Assembly (NCBI GenBank): GCA_964420365.1
Contig: CAYQTA010000077.1
Coordinates: forward strand, 80,547 to 144,546
Direction: 5' to 3'
From: JAMOQA01 sp964420365
GTDB lineage: Bacteria > Acidobacteriota > Polarisedimenticolia > J045
DNA length: 64,000 nt
Every line of letters starts with the position of its first letter. Position 1 is the first letter of the stretch. Below the pieces are notes generated by a model. It was given only the letters and a program-made list of their open reading frames with translations. It ran no database searches and was not told the origin of the DNA. Shown here piece by piece: positions 49,350 through 56,780 of this stretch. The translations under genes and the position numbers were made by a program.

Positions 49350-52275
49350 GGACCGTCCTCCCGCTGAGCACGTCCCGGAGCACCGCGCCGAGGGCCTCCC
49401 GGTCGAGCTTGGTCTCCCAGCCGTCGACACCGGCCGCCTCCCCCTCGGCCCGCGCCCGGGGATTGTCCCCGAGCGCGGTGAGGGCGATCACCGGCAGCTC
49501 CCGCAGCCCCGGGTCCTGGCGGATCCGCCGCGTCAGCTCGTAGCCGTCCATCCCCGGCATCTCGATGTCGGTCACGAGGAGGTCGTAGGAACGCTCCTGG
49601 AGCATCTGCCAGGCCTCCTCCCCGTCGTTGGCGACGTCGACGTTCGCCCCGAATCCCTGGAGGTAACGGCGGACGACCTCGCGGAAGAACGGGGTGTCCT
49701 CCGCGAGGAGGACGCGCCGCCCCGAGAGCAGCTCGGTCGTCCCGGCCTCGCCGCCGAAGAGCTCCGGCTCCGCCAGCTCGAACAGGCCGTAGATGTCGAG
49801 GAAGATCACCATCCTGCCGTCGATCACGGCCGAACCGAGGATCCCGGGACCGCGGAGGGTCTCCTGGTCGACATCGACCTTCGCCCGGATGACGTCCTCG
49901 AAGTCGGTGGCGACGATTCCCATCGTGTGCTTCACCAGCTTCGGGACGATCACGTAGAGCGCGGGGGGTTCCTCCTCCGGCGCGTTGACCGGCAGGTACT
50001 CGTGCAGCCGCACGAGGCGGAGCGAACGGTCCGGGTAGCGCAGGTACTCGACGCCGCCCACCCGGTCGATCTCCTCCCGGGAAATCCTCTCGATCCGCGC
50101 CACCAGGCCGAGGTTGATCGCAAACACCTGGTCCGGGTGGTTGCGGAAGAGCAGCAGGGACTGGGTCTCCGTCTGCTCCAGCCTCGCCTTCCGCTCCTCC
50201 TGGGCGGTGGGGCCCGCCTCGGTCTCGCCGAACTTGAGGCCGGCCTTCTCGGCGATCCCGGCGACGTCGAGAATCATCGCCACCCGGCCGTCCCCCATGA
50301 TCGTCGCGCCCGCGTAGCAGCGGGAGTCCTTGAGGTAGACCGGCAGGGGCTTGACGACGATCTCCTCGCTGTCCAGCACCTCGTCCACCACCAGGCCGTA
50401 CCGGTGTGGCCCGACCTTCAGGACCAGCACCTGGACCGCCTTTCTCGCCTCCTCGCCGCCCTCGTCGGCGGGGGCCTCCATGCCGAGCTGCTCCCGGAGC
50501 CGGACGATCGGCAGGAGCCGGCCCCGCAGGCGCATCACCTCCGCCCCGTGCACGTGCTCGAGGCGCCGGGTCGGGTCCCCCGTGCGCAGCCGAACCAGCT
50601 CCTCCAGGCTCACCTGCGGAACCGCGTAGCGCCGGTCCCCGACCGTGACGACCAGGGACGGAATGATCGCGAGGGTCAGCGGCAGCTTGAGAACGACGGT
50701 CGTGCCCTGTCCCGGCCGGCTCTCGACCTCGATCTGGCCACCGAGGGACTCGACGTTGTTGCGCACGACGTCCATCCCGACGCCCCGCCCGGAGACGTCG
50801 GTGACCTGCTCGGCGGTGGAGAACCCGGGAGCGAAGATCAGCATGACCGCTTCCCGGTCGTCCATCGCCTGGGCCTGGGCCGGCGTGATCAGGCCGCGCT
50901 CCACCGCCTTCGCCTTGACCTTCTCGACGTCGATCCCGCGGCCGTCGTCCTCGATCAGGATGTTGACCTGGCCCCCCTCGTGGAACGCGGCGATCCGCAG
51001 GCGGCCGGTGCGCGGCTTGCCCGCGCGCTCGCGCTCGTCCGGCGGCTCGATCCCGTGGTCGGCGGCGTTGCGCAGGAGATGGGTCATCGGGTCGCCGAGG
51101 GCCTCGATGATCGACTTGTCCAGCTCGACCTCGCTGCCCTCGATCTCGACCTCGATCTCCTTGCCCGTCTTCCGGCAGAGTTCCCGGATGACGCGGGGGA
51201 ACTTGCCGAACACCGTCCCCAGGGTCTGCATGCGGGTGCGCATGATGTTCTCCTGGAGCTCGGTGGTGACGGTGTCGACGTTGCCCATCGACGTCCCGAT
51301 CCCGGGCATGTCGTGGATCCGCCTGCTGAACACCTGGTCGAGAAGCGAGGTGATCCGCTCGAGCTCCCCCTCCAGGCGCCCCCGGCTCTTCTCGTCGATC
51401 GCGCCCCGCTCAGCCGCCTTCGTCACCTGGTCCCGGGCGTGGCCGAGCGCCTCGTGGAGTCCCTTGACCGCTCCCTCGCCACCGAGGACCTCCCCCAGGC
51501 GGCGACCGAGGGCCTGCATCATCTGGTTGCGGGCGAGTACCAGCTCACCGGCGAGGTTCATCAGGCGGTCGAGCAGCTCGACCTTGACCCGCAGGGTCTC
51601 GGAGGCGTGGACCTTGCGGGCCCCGCCGCCACCCCCCCCTCCGGCCGGGGCGCCGGGGCCCGGGGAGGAGGCCGGGGCCGCCGCTGGAGCCGCCCCCGGG
51701 GGCGGCGTCTCCTTCACCGGTTCCCGCTCCGTGACCGCGTCCTCGGTATCCTCCGCCGACGGCCCGGCATCCGCGGCGGCCTCCGGCGCTCCGCCGGCCT
51801 CCTCCCCGCCGGGATCCCCGTCGGCGTCCCCGGACGCCTCCGGCCCTTCCTCCGCCTCGCTCCCGGCCCCGCCCGGCGGTGCCGTCTCCCCGTCCAGGAT
51901 CCGGCGCAGGCTCTCGACGACGGGGGCCGCGTCCACCTGGTCGGCCCGCTCCAGGTCCTCGAGCATCTCGCGGACCCGGTCGACCCCGGTCAGGAGGGCA
52001 TCGATCATCTCCGGGGTCGCGGCGAGCTCCCCGTCACGCACCTTCATGAGGACGCTCTCCATCACGTGGGTGAGCGTCTCGATCGGGCGCACGCCGAAGA
52101 AACCGAACCCCCCCTTGATGCTGTGGATCGCCCGGAACACGCGGTTGACCAGGTCGTCGGAGACCTGCCCGCCCGCCCGCTCCAGCTCGAGGAGATCGGG
52201 CTCGATCGCCGCCAGGTGTTCCTTGGACTCGGTGATCAGTTCCTCGAGGATCTCGAGATCTTCCTGGTTCACCAC
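49342..52275 (-). CDS. cheA: Hybrid CheA histidine kinase with two CheW-like domains and a C-terminal receiver
   Basis: 977 residues from GTG at 52275. The HPt domain has phosphoacceptor His51 in FRAIHSIKGGFGFFG. A low-complexity linker (about 130-225) follows. The dimerisation region contains LMNLAGELVLARNQMMQ. The ATPase shows HLLRNAADHGIE (N box), LIEDDGRGID (G1) and SGRGVGMDVVRNNVESLGG (G2). Two CheW-like regions follow (about 540-690 and 700-845). The receiver at about 850-977 (VLLAEDTPFFREVV, DLLVTDIEMPGMDG) has Asp in the acceptor position. CheA receives receptor signals through CheW and phosphorylates CheB and response regulators. No cheY gene is in the window; the fused receiver may act in its place or as a phosphate sink. 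Confidence 0.95.
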   Translation of the reverse strand: MVNQEDLEILEELITESKEHLAAIEPDLLELERAGGQVSDDLVNRVFRAIHSIKGGFGFFGVRPIETLTHVMESVLMKVRDGELAATPEMIDALLTGVDRVREMLEDLERADQVDAAPVVESLRRILDGETAPPGGAGSEAEEGPEASGDADGDPGGEEAGGAPEAAADAGPSAEDTEDAVTEREPVKETPPPGAAPAAAPASSPGPGAPAGGGGGGGARKVHASETLRVKVELLDRLMNLAGELVLARNQMMQALGRRLGEVLGGEGAVKGLHEALGHARDQVTKAAERGAIDEKSRGRLEGELERITSLLDQVFSRRIHDMPGIGTSMGNVDTVTTELQENIMRTRMQTLGTVFGKFPRVIRELCRKTGKEIEVEIEGSEVELDKSIIEALGDPMTHLLRNAADHGIEPPDERERAGKPRTGRLRIAAFHEGGQVNILIEDDGRGIDVEKVKAKAVERGLITPAQAQAMDDREAVMLIFAPGFSTAEQVTDVSGRGVGMDVVRNNVESLGGQIEVESRPGQGTTVVLKLPLTLAIIPSLVVTVGDRRYAVPQVSLEELVRLRTGDPTRRLEHVHGAEVMRLRGRLLPIVRLREQLGMEAPADEGGEEARKAVQVLVLKVGPHRYGLVVDEVLDSEEIVVKPLPVYLKDSRCYAGATIMGDGRVAMILDVAGIAEKAGLKFGETEAGPTAQEERKARLEQTETQSLLLFRNHPDQVFAINLGLVARIERISREEIDRVGGVEYLRYPDRSLRLVRLHEYLPVNAPEEEPPALYVIVPKLVKHTMGIVATDFEDVIRAKVDVDQETLRGPGILGSAVIDGRMVIFLDIYGLFELAEPELFGGEAGTTELLSGRRVLLAEDTPFFREVVRRYLQGFGANVDVANDGEEAWQMLQERSYDLLVTDIEMPGMDGYELTRRIRQDPGLRELPVIALTALGDNPRARAEGEAAGVDGWETKLDREALGAVLRDVLSGRTVHA

Positions 52276-52346
52276 CTCGGCCTCTCCGCGGGACGGTCCA
52301 CGGACCGGCGCCCACCCCGGCGCCGGACGGGACCCCCTCGGGAGCC

Positions 52347-52374
52347 TCTTCGGCCCCGGGAAGGCCGTCCTTTA
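52347..52374 (-). promoter_or_regulatory. Possible sigma-28 (FliA)-type promoter upstream of cheA
   Basis: On the minus strand TAAAGGAC (52367-52374), 12 nt, GCCGAAGA (52347-52354) compares with the FliA consensus TAAAGTTT-N11-GCCGATAA; the spacer is one nt longer. It lies in the 146-bp gap between the STAS gene and cheA. The same region contains palindrome GTCCTTTAGGAC, which could be a weak terminator instead. Confidence 0.35.
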
Positions 52375-52421
52375 GGACAACGTCGCGGGTACGTGCCGGT
52401 CGGCTCGACGCCCGTTCGGGC

Positions 52422-52775
52422 TCAGGAAGACGCGAGGACCACGCGGGCGGCATTCTCGAGGGACTCGCGGACGGCGACCAGGTCGCCCAGCCGGGTCAGC
52501 TCGAGAAGGTCCCGGACCTTGCCCCGGGGCCGGGCCAGGGCAAAGGCTCCCCCGGCGGCGAGGATCCGGCGCCGGGCCGCGACGATCTCGCCGAGGGCCG
52601 CCGAGTCCACGTAGGTCACGCCGGCCAGGTCCAGCACCACCCGTGGCGCGGACTCGCGGCACGCCTCGTCGACCGCTTCCGCCAGGGCCGCCAGGGACGG
52701 ACCGATCGTCAGCCGCCCCGCCGGCGAGAGGATCGTCACCCCGTCCCCGCGATGCTCGATGCCAACCGGGATCAT
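52422..52775 (-). CDS. STAS-domain anti-sigma factor antagonist
   Basis: 117 residues from ATG at 52775, overlapping the preceding gene by 4 bases. It is a SpoIIAA/RsbV-type STAS protein: GVTILSPAGRLTIGPSLAAL, then PRVVLDLAGVTYVDSAALGEIV with the phosphorylatable Ser58, then FALARPRGKVRDLLELTRL. When dephosphorylated, such proteins sequester anti-sigma kinases. It pairs with the kinase gene just upstream. The partner-switching output sigma factor is not in the window. Confidence 0.88.
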   Translation of the reverse strand: MIPVGIEHRGDGVTILSPAGRLTIGPSLAALAEAVDEACRESAPRVVLDLAGVTYVDSAALGEIVAARRRILAAGGAFALARPRGKVRDLLELTRLGDLVAVRESLENAARVVLASS

Positions 52776-53212
52776 CCGGACTCCTTCGCCTCCCCTTCCC
52801 CGAGGAGCTTCTCGAGGATCAGGGTGGTGCCGCCGGGACCCGTGCGCCAGTCGACGGCGTCGACGAGGCTGCGGATCAGCAGCAGCCCCCGGCCGGACGG
52901 GCGAAGGAGGTTCTCCGGGTCGGTCGGATCCGGGATCGCGGCGGGATCGAAGCCGGGGCCCCGGTCGGCGATCTCCACGCGGACGCGGTCCGCCCTCACC
53001 CGGAAGGTCAGCCGGACCGGCTCGCCGGGCCGGTCCCGGTGGCCGTGCTCGATCGCGTTGATCGTTCCTTCCCGGACCGCGAGGCCGAGGTCCAGCCGCT
53101 GGTCGTCGTCCAGCCCCGCCTGGCGGCCGACCTCCTCGGCGATCCCCTGGACCAGGTCGAGCCAGGCGATGTCGCCCGGGATCTCGACCAGGAGGACGCC
53201 GGGAGGGGCCAT
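52772..53212 (-). CDS. RsbW/SpoIIAB-like anti-sigma serine kinase
   Basis: 146 residues. It has the GHKL fold of anti-sigma kinases: DLGLAVREGTINAIEHGHR (N box with Asn52), VEIADRGPGFDP (G1), and PSGRGLLLIRSLVDAVDW (G2). It should phosphorylate the downstream STAS protein and bind its sigma factor or partner. Overlaps the STAS gene by 4 bases and follows the thioredoxin-like gene by 7 bases, so all are co-transcribed with the chemosensory genes or near it. Confidence 0.88.
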   Translation of the reverse strand: MAPPGVLLVEIPGDIAWLDLVQGIAEEVGRQAGLDDDQRLDLGLAVREGTINAIEHGHRDRPGEPVRLTFRVRADRVRVEIADRGPGFDPAAIPDPTDPENLLRPSGRGLLLIRSLVDAVDWRTGPGGTTLILEKLLGEGEAKESG

Positions 53213-53219
53213 CGTCTTC

Positions 53220-54062
53220 TCAGGCCCCCGCCGCCGCGTCGCCGAACAGGATCGTCGTCAGGGCCGCCTCCGGGTGCTCCCAGGCCGCTCCGTAGATCTT
53301 CCCGACGACCTTCCCGTCCCGCAGGACGATCGCCGTCGGCACGCCCTCGACCCCGTACTTCCGGGCGATCTCGTCGTGGGCGATCTCCCCGGTCAGGCCG
53401 ACGAAGCGGAACGAGAGTCCCGGCACGTTCCCCAGCTCCTCGACCACCCGGATCAACCGGGGCACGAACCGCTCGCAGTGGGGGCACCAGGTACCGAACA
53501 GGACCAGGACCTCGACCGGACCGTCCACGCGGCGGAGCAGGGCGAGGTCCCCCCTGGCGGGCGTGTACTTCGCCGCGTTCCGCCGGTACTCGGGCATCCG
53601 GGCGAGCAGCGCCTCGGGGGACTGTTCCCCGAGCATCGGCTCGCCGGGACCGAGGACCAGGGTCTTTCCCGCCAGGTTGAACCGGACCTTGCCGCGCTGG
53701 ATCGCGATCGAGGCCTCCTCGAGGGGCTCGGCTCCCGCGTCCACGGCCCGGGCATCGGGATCCCCCTCGACCGGCCCGACGGCATCGGCCGGAAGGAGCC
53801 TTGCCTTCTTCTCGCCGGCCAGCACGAGCACCGGGCCGGGGAGCCGGTCGCTCTCGACCAGCACCCGGGGAACCCCTCCCTCCGTCCGGTAGATGCGGGC
53901 GCCCGGGTCGACGGCATCCCCGACGGTCAGCTCGAGGTGACCCGTCAGGAGCACCTTGACCGGGGGGGCCCCGGCGTGGACCGGGAGGATCGACAGGGCC
54001 AGGAGGAGCAACGGGACGAGCGGCAGGCTGGCGACGGAACGTCTTTTTCCGGCATGCATCAT
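53220..54062 (-). CDS. Exported thioredoxin-like protein (TlpA type) with WCPHC active site
   Basis: 280 residues. A signal peptide about 12-30 (LPLVPLLLLALSILPVHAG) is followed by an N-terminal beta-rich domain of about 130 residues (KVLLTGHLELTVGDAVDPGARIYR) that I do not recognise. The C-terminal thioredoxin fold has Cys193-Pro-His-Cys196 in LFGTWCPHCERFVPRLIRV and cis-Pro-like GVEGVPTAIVLRDGKVVGK. It is probably a periplasmic thiol-disulfide protein, perhaps reducing partners such as apo-cytochrome Cys pairs (inference). It overlaps the upstream MauE-like gene by 4 bases. Confidence 0.82.
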   Translation of the reverse strand: MMHAGKRRSVASLPLVPLLLLALSILPVHAGAPPVKVLLTGHLELTVGDAVDPGARIYRTEGGVPRVLVESDRLPGPVLVLAGEKKARLLPADAVGPVEGDPDARAVDAGAEPLEEASIAIQRGKVRFNLAGKTLVLGPGEPMLGEQSPEALLARMPEYRRNAAKYTPARGDLALLRRVDGPVEVLVLFGTWCPHCERFVPRLIRVVEELGNVPGLSFRFVGLTGEIAHDEIARKYGVEGVPTAIVLRDGKVVGKIYGAAWEHPEAALTTILFGDAAAGA

Positions 54063-55021
54063 GGCACCTTCCCGGAGGCGAGCCGGTCCAGGTCCTCGTC
54101 CGGGGGGATCCCGTTCCAGACCCGGACGACCACGCCGTCCCTCACGAGGAAGCTCCGCGGGAGCTTGCGGTAGAGCGGTTTCAGCAGGCTCCAGGGGGCT
54201 CCCCGCACGTCGAACGCGGGCCCGGCGGTCCAGAGGAACTCCACCTCGAGTTCCTCGTTCTCCTCCGCCAGCCCGAAGACGTCCACGGGGCCACCGACGA
54301 GGGCGAGGTGCTCGTTGACCCGGGGGATCTCGGCACGGGTCGTCTCGTCGGCCCGGTCGAGGAGCAGGACCAGGTGGGTCCCCTCCTGGAGCTCGGGGAT
54401 GATCTCGTCCAGGCGCAGCGAGGCGACCGTCGTCCCGGGGCGAAGCCGGGTGGCGAGGTCGTCGAGGGGAAGGGAGGGAGCGAGCAGCGCGAGGGCCACC
54501 CCCGCGGCGAACCCGGCCGGGACCAGCGCCCAACGAAGGCGCGCCGGCCGGGTCGGCCGTCCCAGCCAGGAAAGCCCCGCCAGCACGAGGAAGCCGATGT
54601 CCTCCGCGAGCGCCTGGCCGGGCGTTCTCTGGACCAGGTTCCCGAAGCAGCCGCACGAGGAGTAGTCCTCGAGGGGATGGACGAACTCCCAGGCCGTGAT
54701 CGCCACGAACCCGGCCATCATCAGGGTCACCGCGACGAGGATGGGCGGGCGCCGGAGCCCCGCGACGAGGGCCAGTCCCAAGGCCGCCTCCAGGCCGATC
54801 ACCAGGATCCCGCCCCAGGTGGCGAGGCCGGGTGGCAGGAGACCGAGCCGGACGATCTGTTCGGCGAACCCGGCCGGGTCCACCCCCTTCGTCCACGCGC
54901 TCGCGAGGAGCACCAGGCCCAGCAGGATCCCGGCGAGGGTCCCGATCATGCGGGACCAGCGGGCGGAGGCCGGGATCCCGGTCCCGTTCCGGGCGCCTTC
55001 CGGGATCGCCGTCGTCGTCAT
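54059..55021 (-). CDS. MauE/DoxX-like membrane protein with a C-terminal thioredoxin-fold domain lacking CxxC
   Basis: 320 residues from ATG at 55021 with GGGGAG upstream. Four membrane helices lie at about 25-180. The segment YSSCGCFGNLV between helices carries Cys123-Gly-Cys125, as in MauE-type proteins that pass electrons to periplasmic thioredoxin partners. The C-terminal 130 residues (VLLLDRADETTRAEIPRVNEHLALVGG...LPRSFLVRDGVVVRVWNG) have a thioredoxin-like layout with a cis-Pro position but no active-site Cys pair. It is the first gene of the run that includes the TlpA-like, anti-sigma and chemosensory genes. DoxX is an alternative name for the membrane part. Confidence 0.75.
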   Translation of the reverse strand: MTTTAIPEGARNGTGIPASARWSRMIGTLAGILLGLVLLASAWTKGVDPAGFAEQIVRLGLLPPGLATWGGILVIGLEAALGLALVAGLRRPPILVAVTLMMAGFVAITAWEFVHPLEDYSSCGCFGNLVQRTPGQALAEDIGFLVLAGLSWLGRPTRPARLRWALVPAGFAAGVALALLAPSLPLDDLATRLRPGTTVASLRLDEIIPELQEGTHLVLLLDRADETTRAEIPRVNEHLALVGGPVDVFGLAEENEELEVEFLWTAGPAFDVRGAPWSLLKPLYRKLPRSFLVRDGVVVRVWNGIPPDEDLDRLASGKVP

Positions 55022-55069
55022 CGTGCCTCGCTCCCCGGGCCGGTGGACCGTTCCGGCCACGGTGCCCAG

Positions 55070-55098
55070 AGCGTAGGACCACCCCGGGGAACCCGCAA
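55070..55098 (-). promoter_or_regulatory. Possible promoter for the MauE-like/chemosensory run
   Basis: On the minus strand TTGCGG (55093-55098) and TACGCT (55070-55075) are 17 nt apart. The predicted start is about 42 nt before the MauE-like ATG. Confidence 0.45.
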
Positions 55099-55121
55099 GG
55101 AAAGGGCTTCGTCGCTGCTCG

Positions 55122-56681
55122 TCATCGTTCGCCGGGATCTGCGCCGGCTCCCCGGTCGAGGACGCGGTAGCGGACCGCCTCGGCCACGTGGCGGGCCTCG
55201 ATCCGCTCGCCACCATCCAGGTCGGCGAGGGTTCGCGCCACCCGCAGGACCCGGTCCCGGGACCGGGCGGAAAGACCCAGCCGGCCGAGGGCGTCCCGGA
55301 GCAGGCGCGCGGCGGCCGGCGCCGGCCGGGCGACCCGTCGCAGCGCCGACGGTGCCAGGGTCGCGTTCGCGGTGGCCCCCGCCAGCCGGTTCCGCTCGAG
55401 CTGCACCCGCCGCGCGGCAACGACCCGCTCCCGGACCCGGGCGGAGGGCTCGCCGGGAGCCCGCGCCTCCAGCTCGACCGGCCGCACGGCCGGCACCTCC
55501 ACGTGCAGGTCGATCCGGTCGAGGAGGGGCCCGGAAACCCGCCCCCGGTACCGTTCCCGCAGTCGCGGCGAACAGCGACAGGTCCGCACGCCGCTGCCGA
55601 GCCACCCGCAGGGACAGGGGTTCATCGCCGCGACGAGCACGAACCGGGCCGGGAAGGTGACCCGGCCGGCCGCCCGGACGACCGCGACCTCGCCGTCCTC
55701 CAGGGGCTGCCGCAGCGCCTCGAGGAGCGCCCGCGGAAACTCGGGCAGTTCGTCGAGGAAGAGCACCCCGTGGGTGGCCAGGGTCACCTCCCCCGGGCGG
55801 GGCGGGACTCCCCCGCCGACCAGCCCGGCGAGGGACGCACCGTGGTGGGGAGCCCGGAACGGACGGTGCTCGAGGAGCGCCGCGCCCGGGGGGAGGAGCC
55901 CGGCCGCGGAGTGGATCCTGGTGACCTCGAGAGCCTCTTCCCGCGACAGGGGCGGCAGGATCGACGGGAGGCGCCGCGCGAGCATCGTCTTCCCCGACCC
56001 GGGCGGACCGACGAGCAGCAGGTTGTGGCCGCCGGCGGCCGCGACCTCGAGGGCACGACGAGCGAGAAGCTGGCCCTGGACGTCGGCGAGATCGAGTTCC
56101 CGGGCCCGGGGCGGCGGAGGCTCGGGCGGAAGCGGGGCGAGGGCCTCCCGGCGGCCGCGGAGGACGGCCACGGCCGCCCCCAGGTGGTCGACCGGCAGGA
56201 TCTCCAGTCCTCCCACCGCCGCCGCCTCCCGGGCGGTTTCCGGCGGCACCAGGATGCCCCGGAATCCGGCCTCCCGGGCCGCCGCGGCGGCGACGACCGT
56301 GCCCGGAGCCGGTCGAAGTCGGCCGTCGAGCCCGACCTCCGCGGTGGCCACGACCCCGCCGAGCGCACCGGCAAGGGCCCGGTCGGACAGGGCCGCGACG
56401 GCCAGGCACATCGGCAGGTCGAGACCGGTGCCCGCCTTGCGCATCCCGGCCGGGGCCAGGTTGAGGATCACCGGCTGGATCGCGTCCTCCCCGGTCCACA
56501 GGCCGGCGGCCCGCAGGGCGACCGCCAGCCGTTCCCGCCCCTCGCGCACCTCGATCGACGCCTGGCCGAGGATCGCGGTCCGCGGGAGCCCCCCCACTCG
56601 CGCCGCCTCGACCTCGACGAGAACTCCCCGCACGCCGAGGAGCGCGGCTCCGTGGGCCTTCGCCAGCACCACCCGCGCCAT
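55122..56681 (-). CDS. comM: YifB/ComM family Mg-chelatase-like AAA+ ATPase
   Basis: 519 residues from ATG at 56681 with GGAGGTGG upstream. The N-terminal ChlI-like domain reads LLGVRGVLVEVEAARVGGLPRTAILGQASIEVREG. The AAA+ core has LVGPPGSGKTMLARRLPSILPPL (Walker A), FRAPHHGASLAGLVGG, VLFLDELPEFPRALLEALRQPLEDGEV (Walker B), and AAMNPCPCGWLG with the Cys cluster completed by CRCSPRLRERY. The C-terminal part has SARSRDRVLRVARTLADLDG. In Vibrio and others ComM is a branch-migration helicase helping DNA integration during natural transformation. Its position 100 bp from the MauE-like gene is not obviously functional. Confidence 0.93.
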   Translation of the reverse strand: MARVVLAKAHGAALLGVRGVLVEVEAARVGGLPRTAILGQASIEVREGRERLAVALRAAGLWTGEDAIQPVILNLAPAGMRKAGTGLDLPMCLAVAALSDRALAGALGGVVATAEVGLDGRLRPAPGTVVAAAAAREAGFRGILVPPETAREAAAVGGLEILPVDHLGAAVAVLRGRREALAPLPPEPPPPRARELDLADVQGQLLARRALEVAAAGGHNLLLVGPPGSGKTMLARRLPSILPPLSREEALEVTRIHSAAGLLPPGAALLEHRPFRAPHHGASLAGLVGGGVPPRPGEVTLATHGVLFLDELPEFPRALLEALRQPLEDGEVAVVRAAGRVTFPARFVLVAAMNPCPCGWLGSGVRTCRCSPRLRERYRGRVSGPLLDRIDLHVEVPAVRPVELEARAPGEPSARVRERVVAARRVQLERNRLAGATANATLAPSALRRVARPAPAAARLLRDALGRLGLSARSRDRVLRVARTLADLDGGERIEARHVAEAVRYRVLDRGAGADPGER

Positions 56682-56780
56682 CGGTCCACCTCCACGGGGG
56701 GAACCGTAACGGGGCCGGGCGGGGACGCCAGCGATTCGCCGGGACCGGGTTCCCGGCCCGGGAGCCACTCGCTCCGGGTC

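Noticed and set aside
53220..55021. Further selenocysteine TGA codons in the thioredoxin-like and MauE-like genes
   Set aside because: Both keep ordinary Cys codons at their active sites.
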